Source: Fagopyrum homotropicum
Taxonomy: Eukaryota; Streptophyta; Magnoliopsida; Caryophyllales; Polygonaceae
Reading direction: 5' to 3'
Length of the DNA stretch: 64,000 nucleotides
Assembly: GCA_033239125.1 (NCBI GenBank)
Contig: BSWB01000002.1
Coordinates: 153,064,409-153,128,408 of the forward strand
Shown here: positions 10,403 to 22,265 of the stretch, piece after piece
Numbering within the stretch: the first letter of the stretch is position 1
Layout: every line of letters begins with the position of its first letter
Notes under the pieces: model-generated
Told to the model about the DNA's origin: nothing
The model's input: the letters and a program-made list of their open reading frames with translations, nothing else
Database searches by the model: none
Translations under genes and position numbers: made by a program

Positions 10403-12164
10403 TGTAACAACCGATTTTTCCTCTCACTGCCCCGCGGTGACAGTGGGCCGTAGTCGCAGCCAGCAGCGGTTACGACAGGGTCTAGTCACGGGTGCGGTTG
10501 ACCACAGATCGTGTGCGATATGTTTTATCCGTTTTATATTTCCTTCCTTTCTTAGAAGATCCGATCTTCTATCTTTTGGGTCGTCTTTCCCTCTATCTTT
10601 TAACCTAATTGTGGACATTCCTTGTTCTTTCCTAGCCGTTTCCTTTATATTCTCGCCTTCTCTTCCGTTTCCTTCTTCTTGCTTACGTTCTCTTTCAACC
10701 TTGAGCCAAGCTGCAGTCTTTTTGTGCGAACCTCTGCAGAAACCTTGCAAATTCTTCTTCTTCTTCTTCTTAACATGAATCAAGATCGAGTCTTGATCCT
10801 TGTTTGCCCTTCGTTGGTTGTTGCATTTATGTTTCTAGGCTCATTTGTTTGAGTACTGTCGTGTGAAGATTGAAGAGGAAGCTTTGATCTTCTTGGTTTG
10901 CTTCTGCTGCCGAATAAAAGGCCGACATTCACTTCTGACATTTCACCGCCCTTGCGGCTGCACCCTGTCGCAACCCCTGCGCCTTCTGTCACCCGCCCCC
11001 ATGGTTTCTCTATAGTAAATCCCGTCCTTGGTGAGTTGCTTACATCCTTGCTTCCTTTTTCCTTTCCTTGTGCTAGATCATGCTAGGTTGGACCTAGATA
11101 AACTAGGGTGAATGCCGGTTAGTGGCTTGTTGATCCTTATGAGTTGTTTGTGCTTTGAGAGCCTTGAGCTTGTGTTGTTGATGTTGTTCCTTGAAAACCT
11201 TGAGACTATGAATCGTTCTTCTTAGCATGTTGGAGATCTTTAGAGATCATCGAGACTAGAAGTAGGAACCTTCTAACACGCTGCAATAGACCTTGTAGTC
11301 AATGAGACTAGAAGTATGTAGACTTCTAGCATTCAGATAGTTTTTGATACGTGATGCCTTGTCTGAGCAGGCGTAGATCTGTTCCTTCGGGAAGCTGAGC
11401 AGTTTAGCTGATTCTTGAGTTATCGTTGGTTCAGGTAAGTCCCTTGGACTTACTTAGATGCGTTCCGTATATTAGTTGGACCGTTTTGGTGGTATTTGTT
11501 TGCTTTATTGTTATAACGAAAAACCGGACTAGGACGACATTATACCGTAATCGACCCAAGTGTATTACAAACGGGCGGTGACCACTTGTCCAGTTCAAAG
11601 TTGGGAAACTAGGAGGTGCTCTTGCAACCAGGCCCACATGTAACGGATAGATGCATCTAATCTATTCCTGTCGGTAATGGAAGCGGAGACGAGTTTCGGA
11701 AGATTCTTGTGTGACAAAATAAGTTGAATTAGTAATGGATAACCATTATAAAGATAATAAGCGGTTGTGTGCGAGCATGATATTTGTTTATATTCTTACA
11801 TGTGGTTGCGCCTTTAATGTCTTTCTGATATCTTAGCTAACAGTTTTATCCGTCGTTGTAGATGCCCTGCATGTTAGAGACGCTGCTGAGTGATCCGGAC
11901 GGAGTGGTCATACGGGGTTCTCGTATACAGACAAGATCGGGGTTTATATTTCAGTTGTTTTCTTTTCTAGTTTGATGTTGAATTCGGCTGAGAGTCTTTC
12001 CCTTTCCCTTTGTTATACCTTTTTGATATTTTATCTATTTTTGGTTTTCATTTATATGTGTCTTGTTGCAAGATCCGATATTACTGTTGTTACTATGAGG
12101 GTCGGGACCCATTGTGAGATCCTGACCCGTAATGCTCCGAGTTTCTACAATTTGGGGCGTTACA
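10403..12164 (+). mobile_element. Solo gypsy-like LTR, 1,762 bp
   Basis: It begins TGTAACAACCG and ends GGGGCGTTACA, the terminal style shared with the LTRs at 25411, 40786 and 63712. The flanks are ATATT on the left and ATATC on the right, an imperfect 5-bp target duplication. The homologous locus in copy B (51721-51731) reads straight through GAATATCAAAA with no insertion, so it is a natural empty site. The insertion therefore post-dates the segmental duplication. There is no internal region, so it is a recombined solo LTR. Confidence 0.92.
11435..11453 (+). promoter_or_regulatory. Conserved hairpin / splice-donor-like element in LTR
   Basis: The 19 bases are GTAAGTCC, a 3-base loop CTT, then GGACTTAC: a perfect 8-bp stem that starts with a consensus splice donor after CAG. 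The same stem recurs at 26459-26477 and 41672-41690 in other LTRs of the family, with different loops. It could be a donor site in a spliced transcript or an RNA structure. Function is inferred. Confidence 0.5.
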
Positions 12165-12269
12165 ATATCAAAATAAAGTAATGGAGGTGATAATAGGAAA
12201 TTCGATTACTATCTTTAAGACTTTCAAAACATTGAATTTTTTTGTTTCAAGAGACATTACGTCGATTGA

Positions 12270-13385
12270 ATTGATTATTTAAGAAAAAAATGACCCAAAA
12301 TAATATAAACGATCAACATAGAACCCAAAACAATACCCACTTTGACAATTACTATGAGCGAAACAAACTATAAACGTATTTACCAAAAATAATATGTTTT
12401 ACTTTTCTGGCAAAAATCTTAACTCTAGTGATGACGTGACAATCGAAATCTTACATGTCATAAAAATGGATTAATTGTGTGATGTGAATTTTATATTTTA
12501 AATTAAGTTAATAACATAAAAATGTTAAAAATCTAAATGAATTTATTTTCTTTTTCAAATTAATCGTGTAATGTAGATTTTATTTTTTAAATAAAGTTAA
12601 TAACATAATAATGTTAAAAAATCTAAATGAATTTCTTTTTTATAAATTTAATTGTGTGATGTGGATTTTATTTTTTAAATAAAGTTAATAACAAAAAAAT
12701 GTTAAAATCTTATTGATATTCTTTTTTTTTTTAATTATAAATTTATAACTATATTTTTTTAAATTTTTTTGTAAAAAGATATTTTAAATATATATATATA
12801 TTTTCTAAAAATGAATAATTTTCTTCTGAATTCTTAAACATTTTTTGAAGGAAAATTTAAACTTTTATATATTTAACTAGTTTTTAATTAAGAAAATTGA
12901 TTTGTTTAATATAAAAATTAGTTAAAATATATAAAAATTAAAATAAACCCAAAAATTGTTTTGTTTAATATGAAAAAGTTACAGATTTTTTTCTACAAAT
13001 TTATTTTAAAAAATATTTTATTATAATATTATTTTAAAAATATTTTTTACAATAACATTTTTTTCATAAAAATAGTTACAAATTATAATTTAGAAAAATT
13101 AATTTATATTTTTAACATTTTAAATTATATTAACTTGATATAAAAAAAATAAAATCCACATCACATAATTATGGATGACATGTAAAATTCCAGTTGCCAC
13201 ATCATCGTCGAAATTAGGATTTATTTTTTAAAAAATAAGACATATTATTTTTGGTAAATATATTGATAGTTTGTATTGCTCCTAGTAATTTTCAAAGTTA
13301 ATATTATTTTGGTTAATGTTGATACTTAATATTATTTTGGGTTCGATGTTGATATTATTTTGAATTATTTTTCTTATAAAATCAA
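12270..13385. mobile_element. Foldback element with long terminal inverted repeats
   Basis: About 200 bp at the left (AGAAAAAAATGACCCAAAATAATA onward) is repeated in inverse orientation at 13170-13385. The centre is extremely AT-rich and contains three tandem copies of an approximately 85-bp unit (12475-12710). No transposase is present. A shortened copy of the same element lies at the homologous place in copy B (about 51835-52660), so it inserted before the duplication. The long TIRs suggest a Mutator-like MITE, but the superfamily is not certain. Confidence 0.75.
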
Positions 13386-14148
13386 AGTTAAGTCAGACCC
13401 ATTCAAAACGTATACCTAGGATATATTTTTCAAAATTTATAATACGGTTTCGAAGTGTATATAAAATAGAATTAAAGAAAATAAAGTATGCAAAATAAAT
13501 AAACAAGGATGTTTTAAGAGTTTGAAAAAGTACATTTAACAAAATTACATTTCTAAAAAAATGAAGAAAAAGGGAAATGTTTTGAGAGTTTGAGAGTATA
13601 AGAGAAAATTTAAAATGATGTGAATATTAAAAAAAAAAAAAAAAATCTGAAGATACCGATTGGAGGAAATGCTCATTAAATTTAAAAATCTCATTCTTTA
13701 TCGGACGAGGCTTTGATCGATAGGAATTTCGGAGTCAATAGCAGTGGACTCGGAAAATCTGTCAGATTATCAAATTTCAATTCTGGTCGGAGACCCAATG
13801 GAGACGATGACATTCAACGAGACCTTTGTGCTGCTAATCTCTCTCGTAGTATCAGGTTTGCTATCCATTTCCTTGATACATTGGAATGTATTCAACTTAT
13901 CAAGTAGCCTTGAAGGTCAATCTTTAGTTTGCGATTCATATATTATTAGGATTACTGCTTCTACTTACATTCATAAATCGCAAAGCCATTTTACTTCTAC
14001 CATATAGTCACAAAAGCAGGGTTGATCGATAAAGGAAAATATCTTGTGCTTGATTGCGAGAGTCAGGATTTGGAGTTGGATTAACCTCATTCACAATTTA
14101 CTAGGGTTTCTATTATGCGCAACTAAAGAAGAGATAATAGGACGTGGT
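13386..14148. other. 5' flank of the HSP70-like gene
   Basis: The segment 13390-13800 is shared with copy B (52670-53060), including the CATTCTTTATCNGACGAGGC stretch. Short open frames at 13713-14007 and 14044-14148 have no recognisable product and are probably leader sequence. No clear TATA box was identified. Confidence 0.5.
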
Positions 14149-16283
14149 ATGAAGGAGCGTGGAATCGGAATACATCTGGGGACAACATATTCAAGTGTCG
14201 CAGTATTAAAGCATCCAGCTCCCTCTTTTCCCCATGACAGACGATGTGACCGACGATATACTGATTATTGTTATACAGTAACAAATTCTGACCTTATGGA
14301 GTTGGTCCCGAATGAACGAGGTTCTCGGACCACCCCATCTTGTGTCGCGTTTACCAACTCGGGTGTGCTAATTGGTGAACAAGCTAAGGATCGAGCAGCC
14401 TTCGATCCTGAGCGAACAATTTGTGGGTTCTGTAACTTGATTGGAAAGAGGTGCTTGTCATGGATCAATCTTGCAGTGTTCATTTGGTTATAATTGAAGC
14501 GTGAGAAAGTGATGATAACTCTGTTTCTCTGATTATAGGTTTGACGATCCAAATGTTCAAGCCTACATTAAGACATTGTCATATAAGGTTCTGAACATAG
14601 AGAATAAGCCTCATGTCGAAGCGGCGTTCGAGAATGGGGAAATCAAAGTATTTACCCCTGTCGATATTTGTGCTATGATCCTAAGGAAGATGGAAGAAAT
14701 TGCCAAGGCGTACATGGGGAACGAAGTCAAACACGCAGTTGTCATAATTCATCCAAGTAACACGTCTACTTGATTGAATTCACAAATAATAGATACATTA
14801 TAATGTCGTTTATTTTGTTCAAGCTTGATCTTGGTTATCATGCATATTGCCAGGTCGTTTTAATCGGGTGGTATTTGGGCACATCGTTGAAGCAGGCAAG
14901 ATGGTAGGGCTTAAGGTTGCCTCCGTTCGAGATTCTATAGCTACCGCAAAACTTGCTCGCAGGTTGTGGAATAAGACAATATTGAGAGTTCTTGTTTACC
15001 ATCTTGGTGGAACCGCATTTCATGTTAGTTTGCAGAATCATTATGATGTCATTGCAAGTAGAGGAGACGCAACCTTAGGAGGCCAATCATTTGAGAGTAG
15101 AGTTGCGGATTACTTCATCACATTGATCAAGAACAAGTACAAGAGTGATATCAGCAAGGACTTAAAGGCTCTAACACAGCTGAGAATCGAATGTGAGAAA
15201 GCAAAAATATCACTGAGCAGCAACGAACGAGTCATTGTGAAGACTGAATTCCTCCTTGAAGATAGAATCTTGTTATTTGAGGAGCCTTTAACACGAGCAA
15301 TGTTTGAGGAGCTGAACATGGATTTGTTTAATAGAACGATGGAATTAGCTAGATGGGCCGTTGATAAAGGAGGAATTGATCTTAAAAAAGGTGTTGATGA
15401 GATAGTTCTTGTTGGAGGTAACACTCAGATTCCAAAGATTCAACAGATGTTGAAGGAGTTGTTTGGTAAGGTCCCTCTAAATGACTTCAAGCCTGATGAA
15501 AGCTTGGCTTTTACGGCTACAGATAGTGCTCTTACTATTAGCCACAAGAGAAATGGTAAAATCCCTAGAAGAACTGATTCATTAGTCATAAATATATAAA
15601 TACATACAAAATTAATATGCTAATTATGGGGGTGCGCATTCTTGCAAAGGTGATCGACCTATTCTTCAAATATTTAATTCCTTGGATGTGGGAATCGAAG
15701 CAATAGGTGGAATCATGGTACCTTTTGTTGAATCCCGTAGTCATCTTCCAGGAAGGTCAGCGGGGCTTGTCACAACCCTTCATGACGGACAAACTACAGT
15801 AGAGATTAAGGTCTTCGAAGGACAAAGAGTATTGACAAAGTATTGTCACTATCTCGGAACGCTTGTTATTTCTGATCTTCCACCCGCTCCAAGGTACATC
15901 TATAGGATTTTGAATGATCCTGCTTCACTAGTTTTGAGCATGACATAAATCATTTGTCTACTAATGCATGCAGGGGAGTAACTGTAATTAAGGTAGAAAT
16001 AGAGGTGAATCCATTGTGGAATATCAGAGTGACAGCAGAGCATAAAGAATCCCAGAGGATTGAATCTTTTACCATCCCGGATGAATGGAGGTATAATACT
16101 GTGGAGAAGGTTAGCCAAGCACATTCAGAATACGATGCCTTTAACGAAGAAGATGAGGTGGAGAAGACAAAAGTCGAAGAAGAAATGAGGACGCTTACTA
16201 TGCCAGCATCACATAACACCAAGTTTGCCATCGTTGCTGGCCCGGTATGTCTCTTACAATACTATGCTCATGGATTTCGGTGA
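14149..16283 (+). CDS. Divergent HSP70-like protein (five exons)
   Basis: The exons are 14149-14450, 14539-14756, 14854-15555, 15650-15893 and 15974-16283. All introns are GT-AG, the phases agree, and together they give an uninterrupted frame of 591 codons. The product aligns along an HSP70: phosphate-binding start (GIHLGTTYSSVAV), a second loop (LGGTAFHVSLQ), a VLVGGNTQIPKIQQML adenosine loop, and a substrate-binding half (LDVGIEAIGG to ISDLPPAPR). Key ATPase residues have changed: the Asp of GIDLGTT is His, and the DLGGGTFD loop is altered. The C-terminal lid is short. It may be a non-catalytic paralogue or an ageing gene. The last exon could continue through a further intron at about 16243. 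A remnant of this gene lies at 53059-53335. Confidence 0.75.
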
Positions 16284-16940
16284 TTTGTTTGAGAGCCTCT
16301 TAAGGTTCACCTGTTCGGAATAAAAAAAAATTCACTAAAGTAATTTTTGTATTTTTTCGAGTGAACCGACCCAACATAATAGACGACGAGATTTGTGTTA
16401 ACGGTGAATATTTGCTTCTCCTACTTTTTGATATTTCTTTCTGGAATTAATCTGCAATGTTCATACCAAAGCTCTTCAACCAGGAAGATGGTAAACAGTT
16501 GACCATGTCAAATAATATACCTCTACTAATTTCTTCTTTTCGCTTCCAAATAAGGAGGCATTTTGGAATTTGCTTTCTCCTGCTCTTCCCAGACTGTGAA
16601 CTGTCCCATGCAATCCATGCACGGACATTAATCTAATTTATATAATTTACAAAGAACTTGTAAATTTCATATGAATAATAAAAAAATTCTGAATAATTAT
16701 TTATAAGAACTGTATAGTGTATACAAATAACTTGTGTAAAACCCCACAACCTGTGCAAATTTGAGCATAATACTTAGTCAAATCTACAATGAAGTTTTTT
16801 CTCAAAATACCTTTTTAAATATAAATTTGAATATTATAATTGACCATATCCGATGCAATATATAGAATGAAGTTGGTAAATGCTGGGTTTTTAAATTTAT
16901 TCGTTGCCTTTAATGACTATTGAGTGACAATGTAGGGCCC
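16284..16940. other. AT-rich spacer between HSP70-like gene and FRO remnant
   Basis: I see no gene, RNA or repeat here that I can support. In copy B the corresponding interval has FRO exons 1 and 2, which have been lost or replaced in this copy. Confidence 0.6.
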
Positions 16941-17975
16941 TAGATTTTGGATATGTGTTTTCGGTTTGCTTGGTGTTCAGTTTGAAGCCTCAGTGAAATA
17001 TCACATTTGGGTTGGAACATCAATGATATTCTTAGCTACCTTACACGGTGTTGGCACTCTTTCCGTCTGGGGGAATCAGTGATTACATTCAGGACGAGGT
17101 TTTTGCGCTTCCCTTGCTGCCTTTGGATTTCTTGCTATCAGGCAATTTGATAGTTGCTTATTGTACGATCTATTTACCTTATTTTTATGCGGGAAATGCA
17201 GATTTGGAAGTGGCAGAAATAGGGTCGGATATACCTTTCAGGGATGATCACACTTGTTACAAGGCTTATAATCTGGATCACATCGCTTCCCCTCATGAGG
17301 AGGACAAGGTTCCAAGTATTCTACAACATTCATCACCTATACCTTGTTTTTCCTGTGTTTTTCCTATTTCATGCTGGGGACATGCATTTCTACATGATTT
17401 TCTCTGGAGTTTTTCTTTTTGGTCTAGACAAATTGCTTCGGACTGTTCAATCAAAGACTGAAACTTGCATCTTCATGCGCGGATCTTCCCTTGTAAAACA
17501 ACCGAGCTTACAATCCCAAAGGACCCAAGTAAAAACCACTTATACTCATCAACCAAAAAGATTTTTTCCACAAAATTGAACAAAAATATTATTTTGTTTT
17601 GATGTGTTTCAGGATTAAGGTATATGCCAATGAGTATTATCTTCGTGAAGGTCCTGATCATTTCCATATTTCAGTGGCACCGATTCAGCATCACTTCCAA
17701 CTCTGCTATTGACAAGCACGCAATGCTTTGTACGACACTCACCACAAGGAGTCGAGCTTATCCGGTCAGTAGACATGTTGTATCCCCGTTTCAATAGAAG
17801 GCCCTTATGGACCCAATGTGGTGGATTTCCTATAGGTTAAAAATGCATCTATTGATTCTTATTTTCCTCTATGATTGAACATATATTTTTCATCCTCTAA
17901 CAGGTATGACAATCTTATAATGGTTGCAAGATCTGGATCCCTGAAGGAGTCAGTGGCGTTAGCATGTGGATTTTG
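16941..17975 (+). pseudogene. Ferric reductase oxidase (FRO) pseudogene, copy A
   Basis: This is a decayed partner of the FRO gene at 53656-56269. Recognisable pieces are exon 3 (LLGVQFEASVKYHIW), exon 4 (about 17197-17527, frame-shifted), exon 5 (about 17615-17860, with an internal deletion near 17725), the first bases of exon 6 and a jump into the last exon (SLKESVALAC). Exons 1-2 and nearly all of the NAD(P)H-binding exon are gone. At the site where copy B has a stop in exon 4, this copy still has a serine codon (TCG). It cannot make a reductase. Confidence 0.92.
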
Positions 17976-18164
17976 GGTACTTGCAAAATCATCCCAAAAG
18001 TAATCAGATTTCAATTTCTGTCCAATACTCATTGATAAATGTTACAAGTTTGATGGGAACTTACATTAACCAGGTTGCAATTTAGAAAAACTAACACCAA
18101 ACATGAACAAATCTCTCAGTTTATTATAATCTATTAAGAAAGATTAGAAAGCATACATTTTTGA

Positions 18165-19397
18165 TCAACAAGAAACAGGATCATAATAAAGCTTCTTCTG
18201 GTAGAGCTCAAATGCGAAATTAGTTCCTTGCATTTGGCGCATACCAAATATGTTTTTATTGGATGTGGATTTGCCAAAAGCAAGACACTCACTTGACCCA
18301 CTAAGAATCCAAATATTATGAAATTCGAGATTGAGAGGTTCGCCACCATCCAATTCAAATGTCAAGGAAAGGTTTTTGTAACGAGGTCTATAATCTTGAT
18401 TATAGCATAAGCCATAACCCAAGAGACCTAGATCAGGTTGGGCTTCGATCGAATCCTCGACTTGCTCCAAAACATAGTTGAAGAGAGCTGGTTGGAGATA
18501 CGTTATTGTCGCACCGGTGTCGAATATGAACAGGTTACTAGCATTTACCAACTCGGGTTGAATTCTTAATCCTTGAACTGTCATGGCGTTCACTTTAAGA
18601 CGATAATGCGCCCCATCGTCCGTATATTGTGTAATACTCCTGTCAATTGTCCCAAAATATGCATCAGTTCCGAATCTTACAAAAGCCGGATCATCGTGTT
18701 TGGGTGGAAAACACATTGATACATGCTGAACCCGCAGGAAACCAAGCATCCCAAGAGGACCTCCGCCCATGCCCATGACTCCGGGATAGGGATTGGCACT
18801 TTCTTCTTGAGCTTGAGTCCCAAATATAACCTCCACGGGTTCAAGTTTTTTCTCATCACGCTCCATTAGAGTAGAGTTAAAGAAAAAGAAGTTATCAATT
18901 CCAACATAGCCAGCAGATTCTGTTCCACCAGAATAGAACAATTGATAATAGCATTGTAAGCGTACGATGTCACACGACTCACTATAATTGGGTACCTCAT
19001 CACAAGTCCCTTCGCACGGAAGTCGTTTGTAGCTGGACGATTGACTTGGATCATCCGATACAGTTGACGCATTCACCCACGTGAACGAGCTTCCCGTATC
19101 GAATACCGCCTTTCGTTCAACGTAGTTTGAACCGGAAAGAAAAGTGACATAATACAGTTTCTCTTCGTATTTTCTAGTTGCGGGCAACACGGTTTGTGGT
19201 TTCACTCCGACGCTATCAAAGTAGCGTTGCATGGTTGGGTGGTCATTGTGGAGGAGGGGAAGGCTAAAACCGGTGTGATTAGTAGAATCAAAACCGGGTT
19301 CAGAAAGCGAACTAATTGAACAAGAGAATTCAACAAGTGTGGCCAAGGATAAAATCAAAACTACACCCTTCATCGCTATTGTGTGGAGTATGCTCAA
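18165..19397 (-). CDS. Plant A1-family aspartic protease, secreted
   Basis: This is a single-exon gene of 410 codons, complete from start to stop. The N-terminus carries a probable signal peptide. The second Met, eight residues in, gives the more typical start (MKGVVLILSLATLVEFSCS), and remnants in copy B begin at that Met. Both catalytic motifs are present: DTGSS (about residue 99) with the following FTWVNAS, and DTGAT (about residue 294). Six or more cysteines suggest disulphides in the plant nucellin/CDR1-like pattern. Length is within the 400-500 aa range of the family. Substrate is unknown. It lies convergent to the FRO remnant. Two broken N-terminal copies occur at 56756-57200 and 57390-57645. 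Confidence 0.92.
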   Translation of the reverse strand: MSILHTIAMKGVVLILSLATLVEFSCSISSLSEPGFDSTNHTGFSLPLLHNDHPTMQRYFDSVGVKPQTVLPATRKYEEKLYYVTFLSGSNYVERKAVFDTGSSFTWVNASTVSDDPSQSSSYKRLPCEGTCDEVPNYSESCDIVRLQCYYQLFYSGGTESAGYVGIDNFFFFNSTLMERDEKKLEPVEVIFGTQAQEESANPYPGVMGMGGGPLGMLGFLRVQHVSMCFPPKHDDPAFVRFGTDAYFGTIDRSITQYTDDGAHYRLKVNAMTVQGLRIQPELVNASNLFIFDTGATITYLQPALFNYVLEQVEDSIEAQPDLGLLGYGLCYNQDYRPRYKNLSLTFELDGGEPLNLEFHNIWILSGSSECLAFGKSTSNKNIFGMRQMQGTNFAFELYQKKLYYDPVSC

Positions 19398-19430
19398 GTT
19401 TGTTTCAATGTTAAAATGAAATGAGTATTC

Positions 19431-19441
19431 AATTTATAGAG
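19431..19441 (-). promoter_or_regulatory. TATA box of the aspartic protease gene
   Basis: On the minus strand the sequence CTATAAATTG lies about 35 bases upstream of the likely leader and about 40 bases from the first ATG. The same TATA context (CAATTTATAGA on the plus strand) is kept in both remnant promoters of copy B, near 57265 and 57690. Confidence 0.6.
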
Positions 19442-19449
19442 ACATAATA

Positions 19450-19790
19450 CTGTGTCACACTCCCTCACAATACACTCAAGTAAGTTGTAAGTGTGAAACC
19501 AAAACCATGAGCCGTGCATGTATTAACCACAACATTTAAACATAAGTAAAATGCTATCCTATCTGAACAATCAAAATGATCATTTCTAGATATCATTGCA
19601 TATATATAGACACGAATAACGTGTCAGTTTCACAGTTCATAATACACGCAAGTAAGTTGTAAGTGTGAAACCAAAACCATGAGTCATGCATGTACAAGAT
19701 TAGGAATAACATTTAAGCGTAAATGAATTGATTTCCTATTCAAACAATCAAAATGATCATTTCTAGAATTCATTGCAAATTTAAAAGGGC
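19450..19790. repeat. Tandem repeat in protease promoter region
   Basis: A unit of about 190 bp (CAAGTAAGTTGTAAGTGTGAAACC through AATGATCATTTCTAGA) is present twice, at about 19480-19590 and 19650-19770. Diverged copies flank the protease remnants in copy B, near 57300 and 57735. The repeat therefore belongs to the ancestral promoter. Confidence 0.75.
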
Positions 19791-21059
19791 CGGGCTAGCT
19801 TCAGTGAATTTAGTTGATTAAACTACAATGAATTTTAGACCAAGACGATGGAAATGTAAACAATTAAGATTCAAAACTAGAACCCATATACATAGATCGA
19901 TAATTTAGTCGATTATATGGCACAAACTGGTTAGGACTTGTGTCCGTATCCTACTTGCAAGCGGAACTTACTAACCGACCGGGTAATCCAATATAAAAAA
20001 AATTGAAAACAAATATATCTCTTAGATTATCTGGGCGAAATACGGCAAAACTCCATTCAATTCTCGATGGAAACGGAGTTTTGCGAATTCTAAGGCTTCT
20101 ACTATTGGAATAATATCTACTATTGGAATAATATCTACGAAAGGCGGGGTTTAGCAATTGGCTACCGCGTCGTGAGAGATTTGAGATTCCTTCCATCTTT
20201 GGAAAGAAGTACGCAATAAAGTAGATTGTCCTTTCAAGGGAAGCCCGTGGCCCGTAGATCGATTCCAAAGTCTTTGGCAACAACTTCGTTAGCCCCGCCT
20301 ATCGTATGTATCGGCTTGGCTTTGTCCCGAACCAAGGCAACTTCGTGGTGGAGTATATATAGCAGTACTTTTTCACATACACGAGGAAGCCTAACAGAAG
20401 AGCTAGTTGACCCGGAGATACAACTTAGTAACTAGTCTATTTGCACCGCTCTAAAACCACTGACTTCTCTTCACCCGGGCAAGAAAAGTGGAATCCAACG
20501 CTATTAACCGAGAGCCTTACATTTAATATGATATTAAAGTGGGGATTCACTAAGCGTAAGTCCTTAACCCGGTATGCGGGTTAGCACCCCTCGTCGCCTC
20601 TGTACTCGAAACAGATGTGTTGCGCTACCCGGGACATTTTGTCAACAGGGAAGGTTTGATGACAACACCGGAGATATTGGCTAGCTTTGAACAAAAGAAA
20701 AAAGGTTTCCGCGGAGTCAATTAGTAGACACTATACTAGTAGGGTAAGTAAGGCAATTAGGAATTGCTCTTGATCCCTAATGTATAAGTGATCAAGTGGT
20801 CGTAACTCATATCACGGTTGAAAACTTTGCTCAGAGTTCAATTACTATTAATAGCTGGCTCCGTGACTCCCTTTGGCCTATCATTTATTGGTCGATCCGG
20901 CTGGCGGCTCCTACATCTCTAAGAGTTGTTGGAATTGTATCATCATAGGCAGGACTGGTATAGAAGAAGCCATGGGAATAAGCGTTACAACCTCCTCAAA
21001 TATATCCCCGTCTGGATCAACAACCAATTGTTCAGTCTCAACATCAATGCGATCTGAAT

Positions 21060-21345
21060 ATGACTAAAAAGTACGCTAACGCGAAAGAAAAGGTAGCCTA
21101 TCTAACCCCAAGGAAACTCCGAATACAAGCCAATATCGTTTGTACAAACAATCTAATCATGGGGGTAGTATTTTATTATGGTGTCGGATCCCAAGTTTTT
21201 ATGGATTCCTTCTTTGTTACCAGGGTCATAACTGCACAGATGACTGAACCTTATCGGGTTCATCCTTTTACCCGTTATGCTCTATTAGGTGATGACATTG
21301 TCATCGCTGATCCCCTAGCTCGTGGGTACCGCTCATTTTCTTGTT
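21060..21345 (+). pseudogene. Mitovirus-type RNA-dependent RNA polymerase remnant
   Basis: A frame of 138 codons starts at 21060. It contains, near residue 80, the motif YALLGDDIVI, the GDD catalytic motif of viral RNA polymerases in the form typical of mitoviruses. About 50 residues of plausible polymerase context precede it. After about residue 90 the frame runs into unrelated sequence. Upstream motifs are missing or scrambled. It is a short, non-functional endogenous fragment. Such fragments are known in plant mitochondrial and nuclear DNA, and here it supports the organelle-like nature of the region. Confidence 0.6.
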
Positions 21346-22149
21346 GGAAGTTTATATTCTTTAGATTCCCTCTCGCCTTACCAACGAGCCGACAACTTAT
21401 GGTTGTTGGTCACGACTACTACGAAACAGGAGCCCCGTACGAGTATTACGGCCAATTTAACTTATTTTTCCATTGAACCTAGGAGAATATCACCTGGTTG
21501 GATTGCCGTAAAATACAACACAACTAACTATGGGCTTTTCTCATCCCTCCTGATGTTCCGGACACTAAGTCGGCCTCCTATTGTTTGATCCAATATTTAT
21601 CAGGGACGAGCCCAGACTTCCATAGGTCCTTGGTTTGACCTCCTTAACAACTACCTTTCGAGAGGAAGGAATTGGTTACATCAATATCAGACTATATCTT
21701 CTATTTGTCATGCCAACCGCTTCAACTTTCGACTAGTTTCACTACCTCTTGCACAACTGTCCCGAACCACCCAGATCTAATTTACGGGCAATCTCATAAC
21801 ATAAGTCAAAGAAGATTGTAAAGAAAAAGAAAAGGTCAATGCCATCTCTATGCTTACTTCCGCTTCGAGAGACTTCTTCAAACTATTCTCTTTTTGGGCA
21901 ACGCTTTCGGCTTACTCTTGCTTAGAGTTACCCTTCTGCAGAAGCTTCTAGACAATTGGTTGAATTTTTTTTTTTGTTAGAATCCGGTCACAAGGTCTTA
22001 ATATAATATTAAGTATGAATCATAGTTAAATTCCGGATCTGTTTCATAATATTCCGTGCTCGCTCTACCTCAATTCACCATTTTGAACCTTATACATAAG
22101 GTTTTTCCTACCATCTCATTCTACTTATACCGCAGTTAAAGCATCTACC

Positions 22150-22265
22150 TTTGTCGCAACCAAGTGAATTGGTTTCGAGAGCATTCCGCCAGTTTTTCAC
22201 GATTTTCACTTTCAACCCGATTCACCGCCTACGAGCCCTTTACGCCCAGATCCCACGCACACAGA
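22150..22265 (-). rRNA. Candidate fragment of bacterial/organellar SSU rRNA
   Basis: On the minus strand, 22248-22223 reads TGGGCGTAAAGGGCTCGTAG and continues with GCGGTG. That is a hallmark of the central domain of bacterial-type small-subunit rRNA. Following bases (GTTGAAAGTGAAA, GGAATGCTCTCGAAACC) keep the same spacing as SSU helices 20-22, with much divergence. The fragment is far too short to be functional. The match is to remembered consensus, not to a computed alignment. Confidence 0.45.

Noticed and set aside
10437..10778. Overlapping frames of 113-119 codons on both strands near the LTR start
   Set aside because: They lie wholly inside the solo LTR and have low-complexity composition with no family match.
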